Notes: generated from the sequence alone by a model not told the origin. Shown: positions 15,676 through 24,983, counted from the stretch's first letter. The stretch is DNA of 64,000 nt from Hungatella sp. (GCA_009712635.1 WASS01000016.1:112672-176671); one strand, 5' to 3'. Numbers and translations: made by a program.

Positions 15676-16977
15676 ATGTTCAAAGATTTAACGGAGTTAA
15701 TCATGAAAACAGAGACCATAGACCATATTGGCAAGATTGAAAATATTGTCGGTATGTCGATGGAAGCCTCCGGTGGAAAAGCCAGCATTGGAGATATCGC
15801 TTATATTTACAATGAAGACAGGAAAGAACAGATTCCTGTAGAAGTGGTTGGCTTTAAAGATGACAAGATTCAGCTTATGGCCTATGAGAACATGAGCGGA
15901 ATTGCAGCTGGAAGCTTTGTAAGAAATACAAGAAGGCGTTTGAAGATACCCGTGGGAGATTTTTTAAGAGGCCGGATCATAGATGCCAAGGGGGAACCCA
16001 TGGATGGAAAGGGACCTTTTGAAAACCCCAAGTATTATTATGTTGAAAACCCTTATATCAATCCTATGACCAGACCTCCGATTACAGATCCTCTGGAATT
16101 TGGAGTCAAAGCAATTGATGGTATGAATACCATCGGAAAAGGCCAGCGTATCGGCATTTTTGCAGGAAGTGGTGTTGGAAAAAGTACATTGCTTGGAATG
16201 ATTGCCAGAAATGTAAAAGCAGATATCAATGTTGTTGCACTGGTGGGCGAGCGTGGACGAGAGGTAAGAGAGTTTATAGAAAAGGACTTAGGTCCGGAAG
16301 GTATGAAACGCTCGGTTCTCATTGTAGCTACTTCGGACCAGCCGGCCATGCTTCGTATGAAATGTCCGCTGGTTGCCACCACTATTGCAGAGTATTTTAA
16401 AAACCAGGGAAAAGATGTACTCCTTATGATGGATTCCCTGACCCGTTTTGCCATGGCACAAAGAGAAATAGGACTTGCTATTGGTGAACCTCCGGTAGCG
16501 AGAGGGTATACTCCTTCTATTTATGCTGAATTCCCAAAACTTCTGGAGCGAAGCGGTAATTTTAAAGAAGGTTCCATTACAGGAATTTACACAGTTCTGG
16601 TTGAAGGTGATGACACCAATGAACCAATTGCTGATACTGTGCGAGGTATTGTAGACGGTCATATTGTACTTAGCAGAAAACTGGCCAATGCCAATCATTT
16701 TCCGGCTATTGACGTAAGTGCCAGTATTTCCCGACTTATGACCAATATTGTTTCGGAAGAACACAGGAAAATGGCTTCTGAGATCAGAGATATTTTGAGC
16801 TTGTATGAAAAGAATGAAGACTTAATTTCAATTGGTGCCTACAAGTCGGGAACCAACCCGAAGCTTGATGTAGCCATTGCAAAGATAGAGAAGATCAACA
16901 AGTTTTTATGTCAGGGAATCAATGAAAATGACAGCTATGATGAAATACTAGAGAAGATGAAAGTGATTTTAAAGTAA
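15676..16977 (+). CDS. fliI: Flagellum-specific ATPase FliI
   Basis: 433 residues. Walker A FAGSGVGKST at 162-171, then VALVGERGREVREFIE, Walker B VLLMMDSLTRFAMAQREIGLA, and PPVARGYTPSI, all diagnostic of the FliI/YscN branch of F1-type ATPases. It powers unfolding and delivery of export substrates with FliH and FliJ. Ribosome-binding site AGGAGGAA, 14 bases after fliH. Confidence 0.97.
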   Translation: MFKDLTELIMKTETIDHIGKIENIVGMSMEASGGKASIGDIAYIYNEDRKEQIPVEVVGFKDDKIQLMAYENMSGIAAGSFVRNTRRRLKIPVGDFLRGRIIDAKGEPMDGKGPFENPKYYYVENPYINPMTRPPITDPLEFGVKAIDGMNTIGKGQRIGIFAGSGVGKSTLLGMIARNVKADINVVALVGERGREVREFIEKDLGPEGMKRSVLIVATSDQPAMLRMKCPLVATTIAEYFKNQGKDVLLMMDSLTRFAMAQREIGLAIGEPPVARGYTPSIYAEFPKLLERSGNFKEGSITGIYTVLVEGDDTNEPIADTVRGIVDGHIVLSRKLANANHFPAIDVSASISRLMTNIVSEEHRKMASEIRDILSLYEKNEDLISIGAYKSGTNPKLDVAIAKIEKINKFLCQGINENDSYDEILEKMKVILK

Positions 16978-16999
16978 ACTCTGTGAAAGAAGGCTGAAG

Positions 17000-17449
17000 A
17001 TGAAAAAATTCAATTTTCCTCTTAATACTGTTTTAAATTATAAAGACCAGGTGCTTGAGAATCTCAAAACGGAACATTCGAAGATTCTTGCAGATATCGC
17101 ACAGCAGGAGAGACGGATTGAGGAATTGATGGAGAAGAGCCAAAGTGCTGCCGTACGTTACAGAGAAGATACCCAATGCGGTGTTACTGTCAATATCATG
17201 AGAGAATATGAACGCTATATAACATTTATCCAGCAAAGAATTGTGGCAGAACAGGGAGTACTTTTAAAACTAAAGAAAAAAGAAGAACAGAAGCGGGCAG
17301 AAGTGATCGAGGCGAAAAAAGAAAAAGCTTCTATAGATAAGCTAAAAGAAAAAAAGCTGGATCAGTACAACAAGGAAGTACTGAAAAGCGAAGAACTGTT
17401 TATCGAAGAATTTGTTTCCAATACGATGTCAGTTCGTAGCAGCAGGTAG
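17000..17449 (+). CDS. fliJ: Flagellar export protein FliJ
   Basis: 149 residues, almost wholly coiled coil (KFNFPLNTVLNYKDQVLENL at the start, then a Lys/Glu-rich middle). Start pattern, length and place right after fliI fit FliJ, the central stalk of the export ATPase. Sequence conservation in the family is low, so position carries weight. Confidence 0.9.
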   Translation: MKKFNFPLNTVLNYKDQVLENLKTEHSKILADIAQQERRIEELMEKSQSAAVRYREDTQCGVTVNIMREYERYITFIQQRIVAEQGVLLKLKKKEEQKRAEVIEAKKEKASIDKLKEKKLDQYNKEVLKSEELFIEEFVSNTMSVRSSR

Positions 17450-17524
17450 TCCTGTCGGTTTAAACTCCGGCAGTTACCATATAAAATAATGCCTGATGGC
17501 AGAGAAGAGAAAGGAGGGAGAACA

Positions 17525-18778
17525 ATGGAGATGAAAACAAACAGTGTGGAAGTTCTGATCAGACAAATGCCAAAATCTCAGAAAACAGATGAGAAATCAG
17601 TAAATGATTCTTCTGGTTTTAAGAAAATGATGAGAGAAAAAGATCTAAAGAAAGACACTGGGAGCAAAGACAAGAAGGATATAAATAAGGATCTGGAAAC
17701 AGCAGTATCCAATGCGGGAGCGCCACAGGCACAGCAAGCTGGAAAAACCAGTGAAGCAGCTGACGATTCGGATCAGCAGAAAAAAGAGCTGATGGTTGCA
17801 GGCATGGAATCCTTAAAGGGACAACTACCTGACCCGCTCAATTCAAAAGAAGAATCAGGAGATACAAAATCCGTGGATTCATATCAGCTGCTTAAGGACT
17901 TTCGGCTTAAAAACTGGAACCCAGAGGATGACAGTGCGTTGATTCAGGAAAAGGAAGACTTTAATGAATTAAACAGTCTGATGCCCAAGAAAACAGTGCC
18001 TGATTCTCAAGTCGGTTTGGCAGTGCAGGACGAAATTGCCGCTCCGTTAAAAACTGGAGAAAAGGAAGAAGTGCAAGGACCTGGAGAAACACTTTATAAA
18101 ATGAGTGAGCAGGTGGGACCTGGTTTTGATAAGGAACTTACAGAGCATGGTCCGGGCGTTTTATCAGAGAAGAAAGCGGTCAAAGCTTATGGCCCAGGAT
18201 ATCGGCTGAAAACAGACGGGAAAGATGCTCTGGATGAAGAAGGTATCAAACAGGATAAACTTCCTGGGATGATTCAGGATAGGCTCATTGCACAGGGGCA
18301 CATGTCTGAATTAAATGTCCGTAAAAATGAGACAGCTGATACAACCTTACCAGTTCAGAATTTGGAAGAACTGAATGCAAAACTTTCAGAGAAAATTATC
18401 TCTCAGATTGAGACTGGCAGGAAAAGTATGGAAGTACAGTTGGAACCTCATAATCTGGGAAAGATTCTCATTAAGGTAGCTTATGAGAAAGATCAGGTGA
18501 GTGTATCTGTTATTTGTTCGGAAAGCAAGACCTTAAAGATGCTGTCCCAGTCAGCTGGTGAATTAGGAAATATTCTGGAAAGCAACTTAGAACGTCCTAT
18601 TCATGTAATCGTAGACAAACAACAAACAGATTACTTAAATAACAATCAGGAACATCAGGGAAATGGAAAAGAGCAGCAGGAACACCGGCAAAATCAATCC
18701 GACGATTTTGGAGATGATTTTATCCAGAGACTGAGGCTTGGCATTTCAGACCTGGATTCTGATGAGTTGAGTGAGTAA
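17525..18778 (+). CDS. fliK: Flagellar hook-length control protein FliK
   Basis: 417 residues from the ATG at 17525, picked for the AAAGGAGGG six bases upstream over an in-frame ATG 36 bases earlier. The N-terminal two-thirds is charged, disordered and rich in Lys/Asp/Gln, as in molecular-ruler regions. The C-terminal Flg_hook domain (about 295-380) has MEVQLEPHNLGKILIKV and ESKTLKMLSQSAGELGNIL. FliK measures hook length and switches FlhB specificity. Confidence 0.9.
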   Translation: MEMKTNSVEVLIRQMPKSQKTDEKSVNDSSGFKKMMREKDLKKDTGSKDKKDINKDLETAVSNAGAPQAQQAGKTSEAADDSDQQKKELMVAGMESLKGQLPDPLNSKEESGDTKSVDSYQLLKDFRLKNWNPEDDSALIQEKEDFNELNSLMPKKTVPDSQVGLAVQDEIAAPLKTGEKEEVQGPGETLYKMSEQVGPGFDKELTEHGPGVLSEKKAVKAYGPGYRLKTDGKDALDEEGIKQDKLPGMIQDRLIAQGHMSELNVRKNETADTTLPVQNLEELNAKLSEKIISQIETGRKSMEVQLEPHNLGKILIKVAYEKDQVSVSVICSESKTLKMLSQSAGELGNILESNLERPIHVIVDKQQTDYLNNNQEHQGNGKEQQEHRQNQSDDFGDDFIQRLRLGISDLDSDELSE

Positions 18779-18799
18779 GTTACGATAAGGAGATAAACG

Positions 18800-19429
18800 A
18801 TGGCTAGTACAGATGCAGTAGGCGGCACAGGCAACCTGCTATATAACTCAGCTGCAACAGATACTGATTCTAAAGTAAAAGAGAAACAGAATAGTGAATT
18901 ATCCACCGAAGGTTTTTTTAAGCTTTTAGCAGCGCAGCTTCAGAACCAGGATATGTCAAGTCCCATGGACAACTCTGAGATGATGACCCAGATGACTCAA
19001 ATTGCCATGATGCAGGCAATGGATAATTTCTCCACATCAATGGATGATTTTGCCCAGGTTAACACAATCAATTATGGAACATCTATGATGGGAAAATCGG
19101 TTTTGATCGGGGCTATAGATAAGAATGGTCAGATGACAAAACATAGTGGAACGGTTACCCGTGTGGATATCTATAATGGTATTCCAACCCTTTATCTAGA
19201 TGATGACACAAAAACAGGTTATCCGGTTTCTGGTGTTATGTCTGTTTATGAAAAGGGTCATGCACCGGTTGATGAAACTACAGAGACTGACACAACGAAG
19301 GGCACAGATGAGACAACAGAGACTGACACAACGAAGGATACAGATAAGACAACTGAAACAGATACAACGAAGGATACAGATAAGACAGCTGAGACAGATA
19401 CCTCTGCCGACACAGCTGCGGGAAAATAG
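18800..19429 (+). CDS. flgD: Flagellar hook assembly (capping) protein FlgD
   Basis: 209 residues. The conserved N-terminus is clear: GFFKLLAAQLQNQDMSSPMD and EMMTQMTQIAMMQAMDNF. The C-terminal Tudor/Fn3-like hook-cap domain found in enterics is shortened to about 60 residues (MGKSVLIGAIDKNGQMTKHSG), and the protein ends in four 12-residue acidic Thr-rich repeats. It caps the growing hook and lies between fliK and flgE as usual. Confidence 0.92.
   Translation: MASTDAVGGTGNLLYNSAATDTDSKVKEKQNSELSTEGFFKLLAAQLQNQDMSSPMDNSEMMTQMTQIAMMQAMDNFSTSMDDFAQVNTINYGTSMMGKSVLIGAIDKNGQMTKHSGTVTRVDIYNGIPTLYLDDDTKTGYPVSGVMSVYEKGHAPVDETTETDTTKGTDETTETDTTKDTDKTTETDTTKDTDKTAETDTSADTAAGK
19271..19414 (+). repeat. 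Four tandem 36-bp repeats in the 3' end of flgD
   Basis: Units at 19271-19306, 19307-19342, 19343-19378 and 19379-19414, encoding DETTETDTTKGT and close variants. Units 1-3 are nearly the same at DNA level; the fourth has drifted (DKTAETDTSADT). The repeat is in frame and could change copy number by slippage without breaking flgD. Confidence 0.9.
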
Positions 19430-19497
19430 TAGACAGTCAGCATAAAAACGATTTGGCTGAATAGTATCGGCCAGTACGATATGGTTGGTGATTGAAA

Positions 19498-19869
19498 ATG
19501 ATAGGAAAAATAAATCAATATGAAGATGTCCGGCAGTTAAAGCTGCGGAGTGCGGCAGCAGTATCAGAATGCGGCAGCAGCTTTAGTGATGTTCTTAACA
19601 GCAGGATTGGAGAAGAAAAGATTCACTTTTCCAAACATGCAGCTGAACGGGTGAATCAGCGTGGAATCGAAGTGACGCCTTCCTTTTTAGATGATTTACA
19701 GTCGGCAGTAGAAAAAGCCCGCTTAAAAGGAGCAAAAGATGTTGTTATTATCAGTGAGCGGGGGGCGTTTATTGTGAATGTACCCAATAACACAGTGGTA
19801 ACAACCATGTCGGGAAATGAAATGAAAGACAACATTTTTACCAATATTGACAGTGCCGTTTTATTATAG
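19498..19869 (+). CDS. TIGR02530-type flagellar operon protein
   Basis: About 123 residues from the ATG at 19498 (a TTG six bases earlier is possible). The core matches the small family found between flgD and flgE in Firmicutes (TIGR02530/DUF3766): FSKHAAERVNQRGIEVTP, then KGAKDVVIISERGAFIVNV and NNTVVTTMSGNEMKDNIFTNID. Function is not established; a role in hook assembly is inferred from constant genomic position. Confidence 0.87.
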   Translation: MIGKINQYEDVRQLKLRSAAAVSECGSSFSDVLNSRIGEEKIHFSKHAAERVNQRGIEVTPSFLDDLQSAVEKARLKGAKDVVIISERGAFIVNVPNNTVVTTMSGNEMKDNIFTNIDSAVLL

Positions 19870-19949
19870 CCGGACCATTTATGGGGGCGCAGCCTGTATG
19901 TCTGACTGACAACGGGCAACGGCAGTTTTGAAAGAGAAAGGAAAAAAAT

Positions 19950-21545
19950 ATGGTCAGATCAATGTTCGCTGGTGTAGCAGGACTTAGAGCACATCAGTCA
20001 AAGATGGATGTTATCGGTAATAATATTGCAAACGTAAATACATGGGGATTTAAAGCCGGAAGTATGTCATTTAAAGATGCCATGTATCAGAACAGCAGTT
20101 CCGGATCAGGTGGAAATACGGAAGCAGGTGGTATCGGTGCGGTAAATGCAAATCAGGTCGGTTACGGTGTAACAACAGGTGCAATAACATATGATTTTTC
20201 AACTGGAAGTATGGCACCCTCCGCTAGCGGTCTGGATTGTATGATAGATGGAACCGGATTCTTTATAGTAGGACCGATGCTAGCATCTCCACTTTCTTTA
20301 AGCGGTGAGGATGCAGTTAAATCAAGCGGCCTATATTTATCCAGAGTTGGTAAGTTTAAAGTGGATCCCAATGGCTACCTGACTGATGACAGTGGTAGTT
20401 ATGTGTATGGATTTACTTATAATCAGACCGAGAAAAAGTATGATACAGCCACATTATCGCCTCTAAAGCTGCCAAGTAAAGCAGATCTTGCCAGCGAAGC
20501 CAGTAAACAAAAGAGTGATAATGTTGCAGCAGCTTTAAAGGCTTTAAATGATGCTAATAATGCATATAATACTCAGAATTCCGCATTTGCGGCTGCTAAG
20601 GATGCCTATATAACTGCTCAGAAGAACTATGATACAGCACGTGCTACAGAGGGGATTGACGCTCAGGAAACTCTTACCAAGAACAATAAAGCAGCAATGG
20701 AAACTGCTTATACTGCATGGCAGAGTGATCTTACTAATGCTGCTAAAATGACTGCTTATTACACAGCATCAGACGCATATGAAGAGGCCAACTACAAGCT
20801 TATTCAGATGAATGCCAAGTTGCAGGCTCCAAAGGCATTAGCTGGTTTTACACCATCAACTATAATTAATCAATACTATACTGAATATAAAACAGCACTA
20901 AACACATACCGAAGTGCTGTTGAAGCTACGGATCCAGATGCTTACAAATTACTTAAGGAAGATTTAGACAAAAAACAAGCTGATTGGCAGACAGCTCAGA
21001 ATAAACTTTCTGTGCTGGAAGATGATTCATTATTAAGTAAGCGTGACGCATTAAAAGTCAAAGTTGATACAGAAAGTGCGAAACTCTCAGCAGCTTCTGT
21101 TACGGTGGACAAGGCAAAGGCTTCACTGGAGGCAGCTCAGAAAGCAGCCTCTAAAACAGAACAGGATAATTCAAAGGCAGATGATTCACTAGGTGAATTT
21201 TCTAGCTACGCAATCCAACGGGATGGAACAATTCAGGGAACAACTTCGGGAGGTGTATCCATGGTTATTGGCAAGATAGCTCTGGGAAGTGTTCAGAACA
21301 CAGGTGGTCTGGAGAAAGAATCCGGCTATTACTACACTCCTGGTGCCAGTAGCGGCAATGTAAGCGTATTTGAAGCTGGCGGTTCCGAAGGTCGTATCAT
21401 GGGTAATTACCTGGAAATGGCCAAAGTTGACCTCGCCACAGAAATGACAGACATGATTACCACACAAAGAGGTTTCCAGGCGAACTCCAAAATTATCACC
21501 GTAACTGATCAGATGCTGGAAGAATTAGTTAATATGAAACGATAA
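19950..21545 (+). CDS. flgE: Flagellar hook protein FlgE with a large coiled-coil insertion
   Basis: 531 residues. N-terminal rod/hook signature (MFAGVAGLRAHQSKMDVIGN, IANVNTWGFKAG), a hook D1-like part to about residue 175 including GTGFFIVG and LYLSRVGKFKVDPNGYL, and a normal C-terminus (MGNYLEMAKVDLATEMTDMI, TTQRGFQANSKIITVTDQML). Between them, residues about 177-411 are Ala/Lys/Asp-rich helix with heptad character, where the FlaE-like beta domain is usually found. The order flgD-TIGR02530-flgE-flbD identifies it as the hook gene. A perfect-stem hairpin (21561-21591) follows the stop. Confidence 0.9.
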   Translation: MVRSMFAGVAGLRAHQSKMDVIGNNIANVNTWGFKAGSMSFKDAMYQNSSSGSGGNTEAGGIGAVNANQVGYGVTTGAITYDFSTGSMAPSASGLDCMIDGTGFFIVGPMLASPLSLSGEDAVKSSGLYLSRVGKFKVDPNGYLTDDSGSYVYGFTYNQTEKKYDTATLSPLKLPSKADLASEASKQKSDNVAAALKALNDANNAYNTQNSAFAAAKDAYITAQKNYDTARATEGIDAQETLTKNNKAAMETAYTAWQSDLTNAAKMTAYYTASDAYEEANYKLIQMNAKLQAPKALAGFTPSTIINQYYTEYKTALNTYRSAVEATDPDAYKLLKEDLDKKQADWQTAQNKLSVLEDDSLLSKRDALKVKVDTESAKLSAASVTVDKAKASLEAAQKAASKTEQDNSKADDSLGEFSSYAIQRDGTIQGTTSGGVSMVIGKIALGSVQNTGGLEKESGYYYTPGASSGNVSVFEAGGSEGRIMGNYLEMAKVDLATEMTDMITTQRGFQANSKIITVTDQMLEELVNMKR

Positions 21546-21560
21546 TTTGTTCCACAATCA

Positions 21561-21591
21561 TCCGGGGAAGCATGAACTCCGCCTCCCCGGA
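21561..21591 (+). other. Hairpin between flgE and flbD
   Basis: TCCGGGGA (21561-21568) and TCCCCGGA (21584-21591) form a perfect 8-bp GC-rich stem in the short gap after the hook gene. No T run follows, so it is more likely an mRNA stability or processing element than a terminator. Confidence 0.5.
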
Positions 21592-21609
21592 CTTAAGGAG
21601 AGGTGATAT

Positions 21610-21813
21610 ATGATTCGTCTTACAAGGCTGAATGATGAAGAATTTATTATAAACTGCACACAGATAGAGCGGGTGGAGTCCATACCGGAATCCAATGTGA
21701 TTCTGGTAAGCGGGAAGCATTATGTGGTAAAGGAAAGTGTTGAGGAAATTATAGACCGGGTAATTGAGTTTAATGCCCAAATCTATGCACGCGCACAAAA
21801 GAGGAAAGAGTAA
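21610..21813 (+). CDS. flbD: FlbD family flagellar protein
   Basis: 67 residues, the usual FlbD size: MIRLTRLNDEEFIINCTQIE, then SIPESNVILVSGKHYVVKES and an EEIIDRVIEF tail. The family is always between flgE and motA or fliL in Firmicutes and spirochaetes; its molecular role is not settled. Ribosome-binding site AAGGAGAGG. Confidence 0.93.
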   Translation: MIRLTRLNDEEFIINCTQIERVESIPESNVILVSGKHYVVKESVEEIIDRVIEFNAQIYARAQKRKE

Positions 21814-21846
21814 TCCGGGATCGGCCTGGATGGTTGGAGGTTATTC

Positions 21847-22652
21847 ATGGACATTTCGTTGATTGTAGGCTGGATAATGGGAGTTATCCTCATCGTATAT
21901 GGAATTACATTTGAAAAAATAGGAAATTTTATAGACATGCCAAGTGTGATTATTGTTGTAGGCGGTACTGCAGCAGCTTTGATCGCCAGTTATCCTTTCA
22001 AGACACTGGCTCAGATACCAAAGCATGTTGGTATTATGCTGAATCCCAAAAGATATGATGCAGAAAAAGTAATTGACATCATGGTTGATATGGCTAAAAC
22101 AGCAAGAAAAAAAGGTCTTCTGGTTTTGGAAGAGCAGGCCAACGGCATTAAGGATCCCTTTCTCAAGCAGAGCATCATGTTGATTGTAGATGCAATGGAT
22201 GCGGATATAGAGAAATGCTGGAGAGTGAGGTTTCCGCCATGTCCGACAGACATGAGCAGGATGTCAGCATGTATGAGAAAGGTACTTCCGTAGCACCCGC
22301 GTTTGGTATGATTGGTACCCTGGTAGGTTTGGTAAACATGCTTAAGAGTATGAATATGGAAGCCGGAGGAGCAAACTCATTAGGAACGGACATGTCAGTT
22401 GCTCTTATAACCACATTTTACGGCTGTGTTCTGGCACATCTGCTCTTTGGTCCTATGGCCAAAAAACTCCGTATAAGAAACGATGAGGAATTCCTATATA
22501 AGCAGATTATAATTGAAGGTGTTCTGTCCATTCAGGCTGGTGATAACCCGAAATACCTTGAAGAAAAGCTTTTATCTTATCTTTCTCAGGCTCAGCAGAA
22601 TAAGATAGCAAAGAAAAGGTCTGGCGGTGGAGCAACTGAAACATCTTCTTAA
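21847..22652 (+). pseudogene. motA: Flagellar stator protein MotA, interrupted by a single-base frameshift
   Basis: Two overlapping frames together encode one MotA of about 268 residues. The first (21847-22293) gives TM1, TM2 and the start of the cytoplasmic loop, then goes off-family after DAMDAD. The second frame (in phase from about 22209; ATG at 22215) resumes with MLESEVSAMSDRHEQD and carries TM3 (APAFGMIGTLVGLVNML) and TM4 (ALITTFYGCVLAHLLFGPMA). Adding one base near 22207-22209 would restore D-A-D-I-R-E-M-L-E-S-E, the MotA consensus. Either the gene is broken, or the read is in error, or the second half is restarted. All else, including the proline before TM3, looks intact. MotB follows normally. 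Confidence 0.85.
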
Positions 22653-22702
22653 CAGGCCAGAAAATTATTGATGCTGTTTTAAACAGGGAAACAGGTGATT
22701 AA

Positions 22703-23488
22703 ATGATAAAGAAAGATAAAAAGCCGGAAGAGCTTGGAAGCTGGATGGATACATATGGAGACATGGTAACATTGTTGCTTTGCTTTTTTGTTCTTCTGTA
22801 TTCGATGTCTTCTGTTGATCAGACAAAATGGAAGCTTCTGGTAGAAAGTTTTAATCCTAGTGCTCTTCAGTCATCGGATCAGGTTGTATTAAATGCAAAA
22901 GTCGGTGAAGGAGACGGGGAACTAAAAGGAAGCCCCGCATCCGGAGGAGAAAGCACAGATTTTGATGAATTGTATCTGATGCTTAAGAAAGTAGTCGATG
23001 ATCGAAATATGCAGGATTCTGTCGAAATTACAAGGGGAGACGGCTTCACATTTATCTCATTTCGTGATAAAGTATTTTTTGATGGGGACAGCTCTGTTCT
23101 CAGACAGGAAGGCAAAGATGTCCTGAGTGAATTTGCAGCTTCCATGGCCCAGGCCAATGACAATATTAAGGAAGTTCAGGTGCTGGGACATACCTCGCAG
23201 GGGAACCCAGAGAGAGCCAATAACATTCGTAATGACCGTATGTTGTCTGCACAGCGTTCCGCAGAGGTGATTATTTTTCTGCAGAGCCAAAACGCTGTTT
23301 CACCGGAAAAACTGGTAGGAATGAGTTTTGGACAGTTTCGTCCTATTGCGCCGTTTGATAGCGAAGATGGACGTGCAAAAAACCGCCGTGTTGAAATTTT
23401 GATAACGAAAAACGATACGGTTGAAAAGACCCTGGAGGAATATTACAATCAGGTGTATCACAATAGTCAGAACAATGCGGGCAATTAA
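22703..23488 (+). CDS. motB: Flagellar stator protein MotB
   Basis: 261 residues. A single N-terminal TM (about 20-40) carries the proton- or sodium-conducting Asp20 in WMDTYGDMVTLLLCFF. A plug/linker follows and an OmpA-type peptidoglycan-binding domain spans about 125-240, with VQVLGHTSQGNPERANNIRN and the closing RAKNRRVEILI. It forms the stator with MotA. fliL, often next, is missing. Confidence 0.95.
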   Translation: MIKKDKKPEELGSWMDTYGDMVTLLLCFFVLLYSMSSVDQTKWKLLVESFNPSALQSSDQVVLNAKVGEGDGELKGSPASGGESTDFDELYLMLKKVVDDRNMQDSVEITRGDGFTFISFRDKVFFDGDSSVLRQEGKDVLSEFAASMAQANDNIKEVQVLGHTSQGNPERANNIRNDRMLSAQRSAEVIIFLQSQNAVSPEKLVGMSFGQFRPIAPFDSEDGRAKNRRVEILITKNDTVEKTLEEYYNQVYHNSQNNAGN

Positions 23489-23510
23489 ATAAAAAGCGGG
23501 AGTGAAACAA

Positions 23511-24551
23511 ATGGCTGAAGTATTATCCCAAAGTCAAATCGATGCGCTTCTCAATTCCCTAAGTGGAACTGATGAGACGAATGATGAGATTGAGAAAAAG
23601 GAAAATGAAGTAAAATACCGGAAATATGATTTTTATAGTCCGAAGAAATTTACCAAGGACAGACTGAAAATTTTAAAGAGTATATTCGATAATTATTCCA
23701 GAATAGCAGGCTCCCAGATTAGCAGTATATTTCGGACTTCCAGCGAATTGTCCGTAGTTACAGTTGAGGAACAAAGGTATTATGAGTTTGGCAACGCACT
23801 TAGTGATAATGATATTCTTACTGTAGTTAATGTAACTCTGCCCAACAACAGTAAAAACCCTCCCCTTCTTATCAATGCAAGTATGACGCTGATGCTCAAT
23901 TTAATTGACCGTATGCTGGGAGGTGTGGGAACTGATGTTAAAGTAGACGAATCCTATACATATACGGAAATTGAAATGGCTTTGTATCACAGAGTGATTC
24001 AATATATAATCGGTGCTTTAAAGGACTCCTGGTCCAGTTATATCAATTTGAAGTTCGAATTGACAAGGCTGGAAGAAAATCCAAGTATGTTTCAGGAAAT
24101 TGGTGTGGATGAGACCATTGTTATTGTAGTGATAGATGTAGATATGAAAGAGTGTTCAGGAAGGCTGAATGTCTGCATTCCCGGATCGCTTCTCATGAAT
24201 ATTTTTGATATTATGGACAAGCGTAAGCACAGTGCCATGGGTGAAGAGGCGAATAGCCAGGATAATAAGAGAGAGATTATGCAGAGTATTAAATCTTCAG
24301 ATATGCTTGTCAGAGCACAGTTGGGTGACACCTCAATTTCGCTCGATGATGTATATAATCTACATGTTGGAGATGTAATCAATTTAAATACGCCAAAAGA
24401 ATCTGATGTCAAGCTTTATGTGGAAGGTCAGCCATGGTTTAAGGGTCAGCTGGGTGTTCATAAGCGGAACGTCGCTGTTAAAATCGATGAGGTGGCTGTT
24501 AAAATTGATGATCAGGCTGAAAATGGAAATTACCAGACCAGTGAAAGCTGA
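23511..24551 (+). CDS. fliM: Flagellar motor switch protein FliM
   Basis: 346 residues from the ATG at 23511 (a GTG nine bases upstream is in frame, but GGGAG spacing favours the ATG). N-terminal CheY-P-binding peptide VLSQSQIDALLNSL, the CheC-like middle domain (YDFYSPKKFTKDRLKILKSI, PLLINASMTLMLNLIDRMLGG) and a C-terminal SpoA domain (VRAQLGDTSISLDDVYNLHV). It forms the C-ring with FliG and FliY. The tail has a duplicated VAVKIDE/VAVKIDD stretch. Confidence 0.96.
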   Translation: MAEVLSQSQIDALLNSLSGTDETNDEIEKKENEVKYRKYDFYSPKKFTKDRLKILKSIFDNYSRIAGSQISSIFRTSSELSVVTVEEQRYYEFGNALSDNDILTVVNVTLPNNSKNPPLLINASMTLMLNLIDRMLGGVGTDVKVDESYTYTEIEMALYHRVIQYIIGALKDSWSSYINLKFELTRLEENPSMFQEIGVDETIVIVVIDVDMKECSGRLNVCIPGSLLMNIFDIMDKRKHSAMGEEANSQDNKREIMQSIKSSDMLVRAQLGDTSISLDDVYNLHVGDVINLNTPKESDVKLYVEGQPWFKGQLGVHKRNVAVKIDEVAVKIDDQAENGNYQTSES

Positions 24552-24599
24552 GTCAGGGATTACATAAAGAATTATAGGATAATAAAGGAGATGTAGAAA

Positions 24600-24959
24600 A
24601 TGGCAAAAATATTATTAGTAGATGATGCAGCATTTATGAGAATGATGATTAAGGACACTCTGACAAAGAACGGATATACCGATCTGTATGAAGCAGCTGA
24701 CGGAGCTCAGGCTGTACAGATGTTTACAGAGATCAGTCCTGATCTTATCATTATGGACATTACCATGCCCAATATGGATGGACTGGAAGCGCTAAAGGCA
24801 ATTAAAGCAAAAGATCCCAATGCAGTCGTTGTTATGTGCTCCGCGATGGGACAGGAAAGCATGGTTATCGAAGCGATTAAATCAGGAGCAAAAGACTTTA
24901 TTGTTAAGCCATTTAAACCAGACAGAATTTTAAAGACAGTTACTGGTATTATCGGCTAA
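24600..24959 (+). CDS. cheY: Chemotaxis response regulator CheY
   Basis: 119 residues, a lone receiver domain. Acidic pocket in LLVDDAAFMRMMI, phospho-acceptor Asp in LIIMDITMPNMDG, switch Thr/Ser region MCSAMGQ and Lys in DFIVKPFKP. Located inside the motor-switch block between fliM and flgC, as in other Firmicutes, it is the likely phosphorelay output that binds FliM and FliY. Confidence 0.94.
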   Translation: MAKILLVDDAAFMRMMIKDTLTKNGYTDLYEAADGAQAVQMFTEISPDLIIMDITMPNMDGLEALKAIKAKDPNAVVVMCSAMGQESMVIEAIKSGAKDFIVKPFKPDRILKTVTGIIG

Positions 24960-24983
24960 GCTGATTCATTGAGGAGGGTACAA

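Noticed and set aside
19950..21545. Gene fusion or mis-assembly as the cause of the helical insert in FlgE
   Set aside because: The frame is continuous and codon use and composition match the flanks; both hook halves are in proper order.
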